This document shows positions 52,151 to 62,151 of a DNA stretch of 64,000 nucleotides, piece by piece. The DNA is from Myxococcaceae bacterium. GTDB taxonomy: Bacteria; Myxococcota; Myxococcia; Myxococcales; Myxococcaceae. The position numbers were made by a program, and so were the translations under genes. Where the stretch lies: positions 38,671 to 102,670 of the forward strand of contig JADGHL010000004.1 of assembly GCA_019686135.1 (NCBI GenBank). The letters run 5' to 3'. The notes beneath the pieces were generated by a model, which was not told the DNA's origin, ran no database searches, and saw only the letters and a program-made list of their open reading frames with translations. How positions within the stretch are numbered: position 1 is the first letter of the stretch; the number at the start of each line of letters is the position of its first letter.

Positions 52151-53134
52151 ATGTCGATCACGCACGCGAAGCATCCGTCCCATCGTCTCGCTCTCGGTTC
52201 CCATCGCCCCGCGGTCCGCCGGCTCGAGGCCGCGCTGAAGAAGCAGGGCTTGTTCAAGGGCAAGGTCGACGACGTCTTCGACGCCCGCACCAAAGCGGCG
52301 GTGAAGGAGTTCGAGCGTCAGCACCACTTCAAGGTCGACGGCGTCGTCGGGAACCGCATCTGGAAGATGCTGCACCTGGGCGCCGCGCACACCGGGCACG
52401 TCCAGGAGGTGGGCCCCGCGGAGAAGCCGGGGAGCTTCCGCACCGTCACCATCAACGTGAAGAACAACCCGGTGATGAGCCAGGCGCGGGTCGTCCACGA
52501 CGTGAAGCTGGCGGCGAAGCAGGGGAGCCTGATCGGCTGGAACGAGATCGGCCCGAAGCGGTACTTCGACGCGATCAAGAACCTCGGGCCGGAGTGGGGC
52601 CACTACATGCCGCACGACGGCAAGCTGCGGATCCCCAACCCGATCTCCTGGAAGAAGTCCGAGTGGAAGCTCCTCGACAGCGGCTTCGAGAAGACCCATC
52701 ACGGCCTCGCGAAGGTGTCGCCCAACCGGTACATCACCTGGGTGAAGCTGAAGAACAAGGACACCGGTAAGGTCATCATCCGGATGAACACGCACCTCGT
52801 CTCCGGTGCGTGGAGCAAGCCGAAGCCCACCACCGCCTGGCGCCGCGCGATGTGGAACAAGCACATGAAGAAGCTGAGCGCCCTGGTGCAGAAGTTCGAG
52901 AAGCAGGGCTACCCGGTGATCATCGGCGGCGACTTCAACCGCGACAGCTACAAGGTGCTCGGCAACCAGGTCGCGTATGACAACGACCTCTTCGTCGGCA
53001 CCCACGGCAAGAGCACGCTCGACTACCTGATGCACACCCGCGGACACGACATCCGCAAGGACCGCGCGAAGGTGGTGCGCGGCTTCGAGTCTGACCACGA
53101 CGCGGTGGTCGTGAAGTACGACATCAAGGGCTGA
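52151..53134 (+). CDS. Peptidoglycan-binding domain fused to EEP-type nuclease/phosphatase
   Basis: 327 residues. Residues 8-76 are a PG_binding_1 domain (LALGSHRPAVRRLEAALKKQGL, DDVFDARTKAAVKEFERQH, VDGVVGNRIWKML). The rest is an endonuclease/exonuclease/phosphatase fold: GWNEIGP with the metal Glu, TWVKLKNKDTGKVIIRMNTHLVSG, VIIGGDFNRDS with Asp/Asn, and FESDHDAVVVKYDI with the catalytic Asp-His at the end. There is no signal peptide, which is unusual for a wall-binding protein. It could leave the cell by another route or by lysis and act on DNA held in the wall. Confidence 0.82.
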   Translation: MSITHAKHPSHRLALGSHRPAVRRLEAALKKQGLFKGKVDDVFDARTKAAVKEFERQHHFKVDGVVGNRIWKMLHLGAAHTGHVQEVGPAEKPGSFRTVTINVKNNPVMSQARVVHDVKLAAKQGSLIGWNEIGPKRYFDAIKNLGPEWGHYMPHDGKLRIPNPISWKKSEWKLLDSGFEKTHHGLAKVSPNRYITWVKLKNKDTGKVIIRMNTHLVSGAWSKPKPTTAWRRAMWNKHMKKLSALVQKFEKQGYPVIIGGDFNRDSYKVLGNQVAYDNDLFVGTHGKSTLDYLMHTRGHDIRKDRAKVVRGFESDHDAVVVKYDIKG

Positions 53135-53159
53135 GGCGGGTCGCGCATCATCCTGCGAC

Positions 53160-53708
53160 ATGACGGCACCCGAGCCGGTCTTCTTTTCGCAGTACTTCGA
53201 GTCGCTCTTTCTGCGGGCGCACGGTGACCAGCTGACGCCCCGCCTGAAGGCCCGGCTGCGCGAGGCCGGGCTGGACGTCGACCGGCTGCTGCCCGCGTAC
53301 CCCGTGTCCGTGGGCAAAGCGGCGCTCCAGATCGCCGTCGAGGAGATCTACCCCGGACAGGACCGGGAGGCCGCGCTGCGGGAGATGGGTCGGCGCTTTC
53401 TGCGCGGCTGGCAGTCCACGCTGCTGGGCCGGGCGGCCGCGGCCGTGCTGCGCGTGGTCGGTCCCCGGCGATCGCTCATGCGGCTGGAGGGCGCGTTCCG
53501 CACTGGGGACAACTTCACCCGCATCCAGGCCGAGGAGCTGGGGCCGACGCGGGTGCGGCTGCGCATCAACCATGTCCTCGGCGCGCCCGCGTACTACGCA
53601 GGTATGATGCAGGAGGGCGGCGTGATGACCGGCGCGAAGAACACCCGGGCCACGGTGGAGTCCACGGAGGGTGACGGCGCGGTGATCCTCGTGGAGTGGG
53701 ATCCCTGA
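53160..53708 (+). CDS. DUF2378 (TIGR02265) family protein, second copy
   Basis: 182 residues with the same plan as 50301-50948: FFSQYFESLFLRAHGDQLTPRL, SVGKAALQIAVEEIYPGQDREAALREMGRRFLRGW, LLGRAAAAVLRVVGPRRSLMRLEGAFRTGDN, and the beta-rich end with APAYYAGMMQEGGV. The function is unknown. It is 25 nt behind the nuclease fusion, so probably co-transcribed with it. Confidence 0.82.
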   Translation: MTAPEPVFFSQYFESLFLRAHGDQLTPRLKARLREAGLDVDRLLPAYPVSVGKAALQIAVEEIYPGQDREAALREMGRRFLRGWQSTLLGRAAAAVLRVVGPRRSLMRLEGAFRTGDNFTRIQAEELGPTRVRLRINHVLGAPAYYAGMMQEGGVMTGAKNTRATVESTEGDGAVILVEWDP

Positions 53709-53714
53709 CCTAGG

Positions 53715-56609
53715 TCAGTACGACCCGGTCAACTGGATCGCGAAGGTGCGGCCGTACTGCGCGACGGTCGGCGTGGCGAACTCGTCGCCCACCGGGATGG
53801 CGTAGCGGGCATCCAGCAGGTTCTGCACGCCGGCGAAGTACCGCAGCCGTTCCGTCCCACCCGAGAGGCCCACGTTGACGATGAGCGCTTCGCCCGCGCC
53901 CTTCGGGACGCGCTCGGAGTAGCGGGCGCTCTGGTAGGTGACCTGGAGCGATCCGCGCACGGTGGGGTCGATGAGCGGCAGCATCACCCGCCCTGACGCG
54001 AGGTGCGCGGGCGTGCCGGACTGGACCTCGCTGCTGGCGCCCACCAGGTTCACGAACGAGTAGCTCGCGTCCACCAGCGCGTGGCGGCCCGGCTGCCAGC
54101 GCAGGCCCGCCTCCGCGCCGAACGCGCGCAGCGCCAGCCCGGGGACGTTGCGGTAGACGAGGCACGGTTCGGTGCCCAGCGGCGCGCCGCATTCGGGCGG
54201 ATCCACGGTGTCGGTGTCCAGCACCACCAGGTTCTCGATCCGGTTGTGGTAGCCGGCGAGCGTCACCCGCAGCTCGTCGGTGAGGTCGTGGCTGTGCTCA
54301 ATCTCGAAGGTGGTGATGCGCTCCGGCAACAGCGTCAGCGCGGGCCGCTGGGTGAGGTTGAGGTCGTTGTAATAGAGCTCGTAGACGTTCGGCGCGCGGA
54401 AGGCCTGGCCGACCACCAGCTTGGTGACGCCGTGCTCATACGGCCGGAGGATGAGCGCCAGCCGCGGGGTGATGGGCGTCTCCGCGAGGTCGAGGTACTT
54501 GTCCACGCGCAGTCCGACGCTGAGGAACACCCGCGGATGGAGGCGCCACTCGTCCAATAGGTAGGCGGAGAGCAGCGTGCGGCTGTAGCGCTCCTCGGGC
54601 GCATCGGTCTCGGCGAACATCTGCTGGTACACGCGCAGCTGCAGCTGGGCTTCGGCGCCCAGCGTGAGCCGGTTCTCGCCAAAGAGCGTGAAGCGGAACC
54701 GCCCCTCGGTGCCCACCCAGTCAGCGCCGCCGGCGTCGCGGAAGTCGAGCAGCCCGGTGCCGTCCTCGCCGGCCGGGGTGGGCCAGGTTCCCCGGTAGCG
54801 TGAGGCGTCGTAGTACGCACGCGCGGAGGCGGTGTTGCCGTTGGCGAAGGTCTTGTCCCAGCGCGCCTCGGCGAAGCCACGGGCGTCGGCGGTGTGCGTG
54901 CCCGGCGCGTTGACCAGCGTGCCGAAGGGTGCGGTGGGGATGTCCTTGTCCCGCCGGTTGATCTGCGCGAACAGCGTGAAGTCGCCGACGCGCGCGCGCA
55001 TCGACCCGCCGAGCGCGCGCTCGCCGTCCAGCCCGATCACGTCGCCCAGGGGCGGAAGCGGCGTGACGTCCGCGCCTTTGGCGCCGTAGCCGGAAAGGGA
55101 GAAGAGGACGCTGTGGTCGTCGTCACTGTGCAGCCCGGCGGCGAGGTGTCCGCGAAAGGCGCCGAGCGATCCGGCGCCGCCGGTGAGCTCCACGTTGCGC
55201 CGCGATCCGAGCGAGTCGCGCGGTACGACGTTGATGACGGCGAAGAAGGCGCCGGTGCCGTAGAGCGCCGAACCCGGTCCGCGGACGACCTCGATCCGGG
55301 CCACCTCGTCGAGGTCCACGTCGAGGTCGCGCGCGGAGTAGCCCTGGCCGGCCCACACGTCGTTGAGCGCGTGTCCGTCCCAAAGGATGAGCACGCGGGT
55401 GTTGAGATCGCCCGGCGGTGAAAACCCGCGCACGCCGACGTAGGTGTAGAGGCGGTCGTTGGACAGGTACATCCCGCGCACCGCGGCCAGCGCGTCCGCC
55501 AACGTCTGGCAGCCGAACGCTTCGATCTCCTCGCGGGTGATGACGGTGATCGACGCGGGCGCCTCGTCCACCGAGGCCAGGCTCTTGGAGGCGGCCTTCA
55601 CCGGCGGCGGCCGGTAGCGCAGGTCCGCCACCAGCCGCGTCTCCCGATCGCGCGTGATGTGGATCCGCTCCTTCTGCGGAGTGAGCTCTGGGAGCGAGAC
55701 GACCACGTCGTGATCGCCCTCGGTGAGCGACAGCACCGCGGGCGTGAAGCCCGCCTCCACGCCGTCGACGGTGACCGTGGCGTTCGCGCGGTTGGCAGTG
55801 ACGATGAGCTTGCCGGTCGGGAGCGGCTCGGCGCCCAGCTTCACCTCGAGGGTGACGGTGTCGTCCGCCTTCACGTCCACGAGATACTGCTGAGTGGCGA
55901 AGTGCTCGGCGCCGACGTGGAGCACGCGCCGTCCGGGCGGAAGCTTGACCGCGCCGGGCAACGTGCCCAGCACCGGGCCGTCGACGGTCTCGCGGATCCA
56001 CGCGCCCGCGGGCGTCCCGGTGAGCCGGACCGTGCCGGTAATCAGCGTGAGCGGCAGCGCCGCCTGAGCCTCGCGGCCCTTCGCCATCTGGACGGACGTC
56101 TCCGCGTTCCGGTACCCCGCCCGGCGGGCGACGATCGCGTGCGTTCCGGGCGGCAGCGCGAGCGTGAGCGGCGAGGTGCCGCGCGAACCGAGATCGACGC
56201 GGTCGACGTAGATGTCCGCGCCGGGCGGTTCGGTGGTGACGTGGACGAGCGCCACCCGCGGCCGCAGCCGGTCCAGCGCCTTCGTCACCTCCCGCCGGTC
56301 GTCCTCGCCCAGGTCGGTGCGGGACAGGTCGTAGTAGTAGCGGTAGGCCTCGTCGAACCGCTCCAGCGCCTCGTAGCAGCGGGCAATGTTGAAGAGCACG
56401 TTGCGGTTCGGCACCAGGCGGTAAGAGAGGAAGTAGTTGCGCAGCGCCTCCTCGTAGCGCCGCGTCACCCAGGCCTGGTTCCCCAGCGCGAAGGCGAGAT
56501 CGGCCTCGTCCGCGGTGTTGTCGGCGTGCGCGGCGGGCGCCCCGACGACGAGGAAGATTGCCACCAGCCAGACTGCGCGGGACCGCCCCCCGGAGCTCGA
56601 GTCACTCAT
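53715..56609 (-). CDS. TonB-dependent outer-membrane receptor with N-terminal TPR and PEGA domains
   Basis: 964 residues. The signal peptide ends at PAAHA. Residues about 30-115 are TPR-like (YEEALRNYFLSYRLVP, RFDEAYRYYYDLS). Two or more PEGA domains follow to about 335 (VHVTTEPPGADIYVDRVDLG, LIVTANRANATVTVDGVEAG). Then comes the plug (ASITVITREEIEAFGCQTLADALAAVRG, RVLILWDGHALND, IEVVRGPGSALYGTGAFFAVINVV) and a 22-strand barrel ending in Tyr (FAIQLTGSY). An ordinary receptor starts at the plug; here 335 periplasmic residues precede it. The substrate is unknown. TATCGT lies 11 nt before the ATG. Confidence 0.92.
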   Translation of the reverse strand: MSDSSSGGRSRAVWLVAIFLVVGAPAAHADNTADEADLAFALGNQAWVTRRYEEALRNYFLSYRLVPNRNVLFNIARCYEALERFDEAYRYYYDLSRTDLGEDDRREVTKALDRLRPRVALVHVTTEPPGADIYVDRVDLGSRGTSPLTLALPPGTHAIVARRAGYRNAETSVQMAKGREAQAALPLTLITGTVRLTGTPAGAWIRETVDGPVLGTLPGAVKLPPGRRVLHVGAEHFATQQYLVDVKADDTVTLEVKLGAEPLPTGKLIVTANRANATVTVDGVEAGFTPAVLSLTEGDHDVVVSLPELTPQKERIHITRDRETRLVADLRYRPPPVKAASKSLASVDEAPASITVITREEIEAFGCQTLADALAAVRGMYLSNDRLYTYVGVRGFSPPGDLNTRVLILWDGHALNDVWAGQGYSARDLDVDLDEVARIEVVRGPGSALYGTGAFFAVINVVPRDSLGSRRNVELTGGAGSLGAFRGHLAAGLHSDDDHSVLFSLSGYGAKGADVTPLPPLGDVIGLDGERALGGSMRARVGDFTLFAQINRRDKDIPTAPFGTLVNAPGTHTADARGFAEARWDKTFANGNTASARAYYDASRYRGTWPTPAGEDGTGLLDFRDAGGADWVGTEGRFRFTLFGENRLTLGAEAQLQLRVYQQMFAETDAPEERYSRTLLSAYLLDEWRLHPRVFLSVGLRVDKYLDLAETPITPRLALILRPYEHGVTKLVVGQAFRAPNVYELYYNDLNLTQRPALTLLPERITTFEIEHSHDLTDELRVTLAGYHNRIENLVVLDTDTVDPPECGAPLGTEPCLVYRNVPGLALRAFGAEAGLRWQPGRHALVDASYSFVNLVGASSEVQSGTPAHLASGRVMLPLIDPTVRGSLQVTYQSARYSERVPKGAGEALIVNVGLSGGTERLRYFAGVQNLLDARYAIPVGDEFATPTVAQYGRTFAIQLTGSY

Positions 56610-56706
56610 GCGTGCGCCAGACGATAGCAGGCGCGGCGCGGGCCGCGGGGTGACGTGCGGGCGACGGACCCGGGCGGAAAGTCATGCGCGACAGGCCCGC
56701 GGCTCC

Positions 56707-56712
56707 TATTTT
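56707..56712 (+). promoter_or_regulatory. Candidate -10 element, leaderless start
   Basis: TATTTT, an AT-rich island in GC-rich DNA, ends 8 nt before the ATG at 56721; no Shine-Dalgarno sequence lies between. Confidence 0.4.
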
Positions 56713-56720
56713 GCGGCGCC

Positions 56721-57623
56721 ATGGAACGGCTTCCCGACGCAAGACAGAGTGGCACCTTCACCATCGGCGGAGACCTGACCGTCCACCGCCTCGGCTTCGG
56801 CGCGATGCGCATCACCGGCAAGGGCATCTGGGGTCCGCCGGAGGATCCGGACGAGGCGCGCCGCACGCTGAAGCGCGTGCCCGAGCTGGGGATCGACTTC
56901 ATTGACACGGCGGAGTCCTACGGTCCCTACATCAGCGAAGAGCTCATCGGCGAAGTGCTGGCGCCGTATCCGCGGGGGATGGTCATCGCCACCAAGTCCG
57001 GCCTCGCGCGCCACGGCCCCGACATCTGGCGGCCGATCGGCCGGAAGGAGTTTCTGCGCCAGGGCGTGATCCTCAGCATGCGGCGGCTGAAGGTGGAGCG
57101 GATCGACCTGTGGCAGCTCCACCGCATCGACGCGCGCACGCAGCGTGGGGAGCAGTTCGAGGAAATCGCCGCGATGCAGAAGGAGGGGCTGATCCGTCAC
57201 GTGGGCCTGAGCGAGGTCACCGTGGACGACATCCAGGAGGCGCAGAAGTACTTCCGCGTGGCGACGGTCCAGAACCTCTACAACCTGGTGAACCGGCAGA
57301 GCGAGGCGGTGCTGGAGTACTGCGCGCAGCACGGCATCGGCTTCATTCCGTGGTATCCGCTCGCCGCCGGGAACCTCTCGCGCCCTGGCGGGGCCGTGGA
57401 CGAGATCGCCAGGAAGCACCAGGTGCCTCCTGCGGCGATCGCCCTCGCGTGGTTGCTCAAGCGCAGCCCGGTGATGCTGCCCATCCCCGGCACCGGGAAG
57501 GTGAAGCACCTCGAAGAGAACACGCTCGGCGCGAACGTGACGTTGACCGACGAGGAGTTCCGGACGCTCGACGCCGAAGGTAAGGCCGCCTGGAAGGCCC
57601 AGCAGGTCAGCGGCCGGTCTTGA
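56721..57623 (+). CDS. Aldo/keto reductase
   Basis: 300 residues, a TIM-barrel NADPH reductase. The catalytic tetrad is visible: Asp and Tyr in [10 protein letters not shown], Lys in VIATKSGL, His in LWQLHRID. The C-terminal cofactor-phosphate region reads [15 protein letters not shown]. It resembles the YajO/pyridoxal-reductase-like group (long first loop, [13 protein letters not shown]). ATG 56721; an earlier in-frame start is shadow. The 3' end overlaps a convergent kinase gene by 17 nt. Confidence 0.93.
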   Translation: MERLPDARQSGTFTIGGDLTVHRLGFGAMRITGKGIWGPPEDPDEARRTLKRVPELGIDFIDTAESYGPYISEELIGEVLAPYPRGMVIATKSGLARHGPDIWRPIGRKEFLRQGVILSMRRLKVERIDLWQLHRIDARTQRGEQFEEIAAMQKEGLIRHVGLSEVTVDDIQEAQKYFRVATVQNLYNLVNRQSEAVLEYCAQHGIGFIPWYPLAAGNLSRPGGAVDEIARKHQVPPAAIALAWLLKRSPVMLPIPGTGKVKHLEENTLGANVTLTDEEFRTLDAEGKAAWKAQQVSGRS

Positions 57624-59235
57624 TGCCCAGAGGCGGCTTCTCGCTTCCGCCTCTGGGGTGCGTCGTTGCCGCAGCGTGCTTCTTCTTCAGCGCCACGGAC
57701 AGCACCGGGGCCGCGCTCGCGGACACCGTGGCGTGGTGCGGCTCATAGCCCGCGAGCGTGAACACCGCCTGCTTCGGCTCGTCGCCGGGTGAAAGCGAGA
57801 GCGACAGCGGCGTCTTCCCCAGCCGCTCACCGTCCACGCTGACCTCCGCGCCCGCGGGGTCGGAGACGAGCCGGAGCTCTACGCGCCCGGGCGGCGCGGG
57901 CGGCTCGACCGCCGCCGGCTTCGGCGCCGTCTCCTTCGCGGACGATGGCACCGGTCCGGAAGGTGCCGCGTCCGCGGGGACGACGGTCACCTTCGTCGGC
58001 GGCGCGGCGTCCTGCGTCGGGTCTTTGCGGAGCGCGATCGGGATTGCCACTGCGGCGGTGACCACCACGAGGCCGATCGCCGCCAGCACCGGAAGGTCGA
58101 TTCCCTTCTTCGTCCCGCCCGGCCGGGTCAACGCCTGGGTCTGGCGCTGCGTCCCCGGGGCGCCGACGGTCTTCAGAGACTCCATCGCCGGCGCAGCGGC
58201 GGCCGGGAAGTCCGCCTGCACCGACGCGAGCGACCCCGACTGTCTCGAGCCGGAGTCCACGTCGAAGGCGGAGGATCCGGTGAGCTCGTCGAGAGAGGAG
58301 ACATCGCTCTCCGATTCGATGCGCTCCCGGTAGAGCTCGCGCATGTACGAGGCGAGGTGCGCGGGCGTGGCGGCCAGCCGCTCGGAGACGGTGAAGTCTT
58401 CGATCGCCATGCGGAAGGCGGCGGTGTCCGGGAACCGGTCCTTCGCCTTCGCGGACAGGGCGCGCAGGACGATCGCGTCCAGCTTCGGCGGCAGCGCCGG
58501 GTTGAGCGAGGAGGGCCTGGGGACGTTACACTCGCGGACCAGCCGCATCGTCACCAAGTCCGACTCGCCCTTGAACAGGCGCTTGCCGGTGAGGATCTCC
58601 CAGAAGACGATGCCGAGGGCGAACTGGTCGGAGGTGTGGTCGTACGGTTCGCCGGCGATCTGCTCCGGCGACATGTACGGGTACTTCCCCTTGAGGATGC
58701 CGGTGGCGGTGTGCTGCAGCCGCCCCGCCGCGCGCGCCACGCCGTAGTCGATCAGCTTCACGCCGCCGTCGAAGCCCACGAGGATGTTCTGGGGCGAGAC
58801 GTCGCGGTGGATGAGGTTGAGCGGCCGGCCCGCGGAGTCCTTCAACTTGTGCGCGTAGTCCAGCCCCGCCGCCGCGTCCGCGATGATCCGGCAGGCCACG
58901 CCCAAAGGGAGCGGCCGCTGCTGGCGGCGCGAGGCCTTCTCCACCCGGCGCAGGTCGTCGCCCTGGACGTACTCCATCGCCAGGTAGTGCATCCCGTTGA
59001 CCTCACCGAGATCGAAGATCTGCACCAGGTTGGGGTGGTTGAGGCGCGCGGCGATCCGCGCCTCGTCGAAGAACATCTGGAGGAACTCCTCGTCCTCGAC
59101 GAGGTGGGGGAGGATGCGTTTGATCACCACCAGCTTCTCGAAGCCGGTCTGGGCCGTCCGCGCGAGGAAGACCTGCCCCATCCCGCCGGACGCGATCTTC
59201 TTGAGGAGCTGGTAGCGACCGAAGGCGACGGCCAT
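57607..59235 (-). CDS. Ser/Thr protein kinase with C-terminal periplasmic PEGA domain
   Basis: 542 residues. Kinase domain about 7-270: ASGGMGQV P-loop, VVIKRI with the Lys, [10 protein letters not shown] catalytic loop, and SPEQ for APE. The metal motif reads DYG in place of DFG, a tolerated variant. After a Ser-rich linker, one membrane helix at about 375 ([22 protein letters not shown]) leads to a Pro-rich stretch and a PEGA domain ([26 protein letters not shown]). So an extracytoplasmic sensor is linked to a cytoplasmic kinase. TATCGT lies 10 nt before the ATG. Confidence 0.92.
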   Translation of the reverse strand: MAVAFGRYQLLKKIASGGMGQVFLARTAQTGFEKLVVIKRILPHLVEDEEFLQMFFDEARIAARLNHPNLVQIFDLGEVNGMHYLAMEYVQGDDLRRVEKASRRQQRPLPLGVACRIIADAAAGLDYAHKLKDSAGRPLNLIHRDVSPQNILVGFDGGVKLIDYGVARAAGRLQHTATGILKGKYPYMSPEQIAGEPYDHTSDQFALGIVFWEILTGKRLFKGESDLVTMRLVRECNVPRPSSLNPALPPKLDAIVLRALSAKAKDRFPDTAAFRMAIEDFTVSERLAATPAHLASYMRELYRERIESESDVSSLDELTGSSAFDVDSGSRQSGSLASVQADFPAAAAPAMESLKTVGAPGTQRQTQALTRPGGTKKGIDLPVLAAIGLVVVTAAVAIPIALRKDPTQDAAPPTKVTVVPADAAPSGPVPSSAKETAPKPAAVEPPAPPGRVELRLVSDPAGAEVSVDGERLGKTPLSLSLSPGDEPKQAVFTLAGYEPHHATVSASAAPVLSVALKKKHAAATTHPRGGSEKPPLGIKTGR

Positions 59236-59372
59236 CGAGGGCGGGACGATACGACAGATTGCGCCGGCGGATGCCTGCCTGCTCGCGTGTCCCCGGTCAA
59301 AGAAGGCGCCGGCGCACCCACAGTCGGCGGGCTCTCGACAGCGGGCGCTGGCCGGTGGATCGTCCGCGCCCC

Positions 59373-60656
59373 ATGTTCAGCATCCGGCCACAGGGGCGGC
59401 GCGCCGCCTTCGTCTTCATCTTCATCACGGTCCTCCTGGACCTGATCGCGCTGGGGATGATCATCCCGGTGTTCCCCAGCCTGCTGCTCGGATTCGAAGG
59501 CGGGGACACCGAACGTACCGCGAAGCTCATCGGCCTGTTCACCACGGTGTTTGCGCTGATGCAGTTTCTATTCTCGCCGCTGTTCGGCGCGCTCTCCGAC
59601 CGCTACGGCCGCCGGCCGGTGGTGCTCCTGTCGAACTTCGGGCTCGGCTTCGACTACTTGGTGATGGCGCTGGCCCCGACGCTGTCGTGGCTGTTCGTGG
59701 GCCGGATCGTCTCCGGCATCACCAGCGCCAGTGTTCCCACCGCGTACGCCTACGTCGCCGACACGGCCGCGCCCGAGGAGCGCCCGAAGTACTTCGGGTT
59801 CCTCGGCGTGGCGTTCGGTGTCGGCTTCATCCTCGGGCCATTCGTGGGCGGCGTCGCCGGACATTTCGATCCGCGCCTGCCCTTCTTCCTCTCCGCAGGC
59901 CTGAGCCTGCTGAACGGCCTGTACGGACTGTTCGTGCTTCCCGAGTCGCTTCCGAAGGAGCGGCGGGCGCAGTTCCGCTGGAGCCGCGCCAACCCGGTCG
60001 GGTCGCTGGTGCTCCTGTCGTCGAAGAAGCAGCTGCTCGGGCTGGCGGCGGTGACCTTGTTCGCGGACTTCGCCCACGTGGTGCTGCCGACGGTGTTCGT
60101 CCTCTACGCGCAGTACCGCTACAACTGGGGCGAGTTCGCCACCGGGTTGATGATGGGCGTCGTGGGACTGTGTTCGATGATCGTCCAGGGCGCGCTCGTG
60201 GGGCCGGTCATCCAATCCTGGGGCGAGCGCCGCGCGTTGTTGTTCGCGCTCGTGATGGGCGGCGCCGGGTTCGTGCTCTTCGCGTTCGCGAGCACGCCGT
60301 GGCTGTTCATCCTGGGCGTGCCGGTGATGTCGCTGTGGGGGCTCGCCAATCCGGCGATTCAGGGGTTGATGACCCGGAAGGTCGGCCCCTCCGAACAGGG
60401 CCAGCTCCAGGGCGCCAACCAGAGCCTGATGGCTGTGGCCGAGCTCGTCGGCCCGTCGATGTTCAGCTTCACGTTCGCCTGGTTCATCAGCGCGGACGCG
60501 CCGCTCCGGTTGCCCGGCGCGCCGTTCCTGCTCGCGACCGCGTTCCTCGTCATGGCGGGCGGGCTCGCCGCGTGGGTGACCCGGGGCGCTTCGCGGGATG
60601 CCTCTCCGCCAAAGGCCGCCGGGCCCACTCAGCCCATTCCCGGGGAGGCCGCATGA
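59373..60656 (+). CDS. MFS transporter (TetA-like)
   Basis: 427 residues from ATG 59373, 12 membrane helices. Typical drug:H+ antiporter marks: VLLDLIALGMIIPVFPSLL, FGALSDRYGRRPVVLL (loop 2-3 signature), YAYVADTAAPEERPKYFGFLG and GFILGPFVGGVAGH (motif C of TetA-type exporters). It exports an unknown small molecule. No TetR-type regulator is adjacent. Confidence 0.9.
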   Translation: MFSIRPQGRRAAFVFIFITVLLDLIALGMIIPVFPSLLLGFEGGDTERTAKLIGLFTTVFALMQFLFSPLFGALSDRYGRRPVVLLSNFGLGFDYLVMALAPTLSWLFVGRIVSGITSASVPTAYAYVADTAAPEERPKYFGFLGVAFGVGFILGPFVGGVAGHFDPRLPFFLSAGLSLLNGLYGLFVLPESLPKERRAQFRWSRANPVGSLVLLSSKKQLLGLAAVTLFADFAHVVLPTVFVLYAQYRYNWGEFATGLMMGVVGLCSMIVQGALVGPVIQSWGERRALLFALVMGGAGFVLFAFASTPWLFILGVPVMSLWGLANPAIQGLMTRKVGPSEQGQLQGANQSLMAVAELVGPSMFSFTFAWFISADAPLRLPGAPFLLATAFLVMAGGLAAWVTRGASRDASPPKAAGPTQPIPGEAA

Positions 60657-60722
60657 GCGGGATCTTCACACGGTCCGGAAGGCGTGTTCAGGTTGGCGCG
60701 GGCCGAAACAACGGAGCACGCC

Positions 60723-61609
60723 ATGCGGACCTGGACTCGGCGGACAACCGTCTTCATGTTCGCGGCGTTCTTGCTCGCAGGGTGCGGCAACCCCTCTCCG
60801 GCGGGAAGGCTCCCGCCGCCCGTCGGGAGTGAGCGCTCCCCGCTTCTGGGACACTGGGCTCAGTCGCACCTCGGCAACTGCATCAACGACGAGGCGTGGC
60901 TGACCTTCGAAGCGCCGAACGTCCTTCGCGTTACCAGCGTCGATCGCAACTTCTGCTACCCGCACTCGCTGGCCGTGTCGGTGGGGACCTTCACCGATCT
61001 CGGGAACGGCGTGGTGGAGCTCGAGTGGACCACGCCGGCGAACGGAAGGACGGCGCTGCCTTCCTCGCCGCCCCGGTGCCGGAGGAGTACGAGATCGGCG
61101 CGCGCGGGCTCAACGTCCGGGCGCTGGCGAGGCTCTCGGGAAGCAACACCTTCCGGCGGGAGGACGTCACCGCCTTCGAAGAGGGCGGCCGGTTGTACCG
61201 GCTCGCGCTGGAGGCCACCGTGGAGCTGGACGTGGATCCCGCGACCGTGCCACTGCCTGCCGCCTGCCGGATGGAGGTCACCCTGAGCGCGGACGCCGAC
61301 TGGGGCGACGCACCGGCGGAGCAGGGGAGCGAACGCTTCACGCTGCCGTGCCGCATCTCCGAACGTGACGGCCGCGTTCTCGTCATCGCCGACGGCTTCG
61401 AACCGGAGACCCTCCACTCCGCCTGGAGCGATTACTTCGAAGCGCACGGCGTGTGGGCGCGGCACTCCGGCCTTCTGTCGAACGCGCTCTTCGACCTGTT
61501 CCGTCCCGTGCTCGAGGTCGACCGCACGCGGCCCGAGGCGCTCCTCCAGAATCATGGAGATGCGTGGTACGCCGAGATGAAGAACCCACCGCCGCAGTCG
61601 ATCGAGTGA
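60723..61609 (+). pseudogene. Lipoprotein gene with a -1 frame break near 61045
   Basis: ATG 60723 follows GGAG and gives a signal peptide with lipobox LAGC and an ordered body up to WTTPANG at about 61045. There the sensible sequence moves to the -1 frame (RKDGAAFLAAPVPEEYEIGARGLN) and continues to TGA at 61609, including LLSNALFDLFRPVLEVDRTRP. Joined, it would be about 295 residues. One base is missing relative to an intact gene near CGGAAGG. A sequence error or recent mutation is likely. The family is unknown. Confidence 0.6.
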
Positions 61610-61625
61610 GGCCGGCGGATCCGTC

Positions 61626-62113
61626 TCAATCCGGAGGGAGCGGCACACCGAGCGAGTCAATGGCCAGGCGCAGCTCGTCCTGCCGCGTCCAGGACATCGC
61701 GCCGCTGTTTCCTCCGCCCCCTACGGCGAACATCACGTCGCTTCCGATGACGATGCTTTCCCAGGGAGCCAGTCCGTCGGGGTCCGTTCCGGAGGAAAAG
61801 ATTGTTTGTTCTTGTTGGAAGTTCCAGTCCGTCGCCGAAAGGCGTCCCGGGTGCCAGCGCACAACGATTGCCTTTGAGAACGTCGTCCACGCGCCCACGG
61901 GTTGTGTTGCGTTCGCCTGCTCTAAAATCTGTGCAGGAGGTGCGCCGAGGGTTCCGGTAATGATGTGAGCCGAGTGTGTATCCGCGTTGCCGGACTGGGC
62001 ATTCCCGCTGATGTCTATGACATACCTGCCGATGCTGAGGGAGTGCCGAAGCCGGTGCCAGTAGCGCTGGCAACGAGAACAGCGACGCTGACGAGCAGGC
62101 TGACTCTCCGCAT
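61626..62113 (-). pseudogene. Secreted protein gene with a -1 frame break near 62040
   Basis: ATG 62113 encodes a signal peptide (RRVSLLVSVAVLVASATG), but this frame stops at once after about 30 codons. From about 62040 the -1 frame is open to TGA 61626-61628 and protein-like (IGRYVIDISGNAQSG, IVVRWHPGRLSATDWNFQQE, MSWTRQDELRLAIDSLGVPL). The change lies at the CCC of ACTCCCTCAGC, so one missing base explains it. Joined length is about 160 residues. No family is recognised. Confidence 0.5.
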
Positions 62114-62151
62114 GTCATCTTCTGCGGCGTAACGGCTCGAGTCGCCGCGTC

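Noticed and set aside
61040..61056. Translational frameshift in the lipoprotein at 60723
   Set aside because: No slippery heptamer is present at the break; a missing base is the simpler reading.
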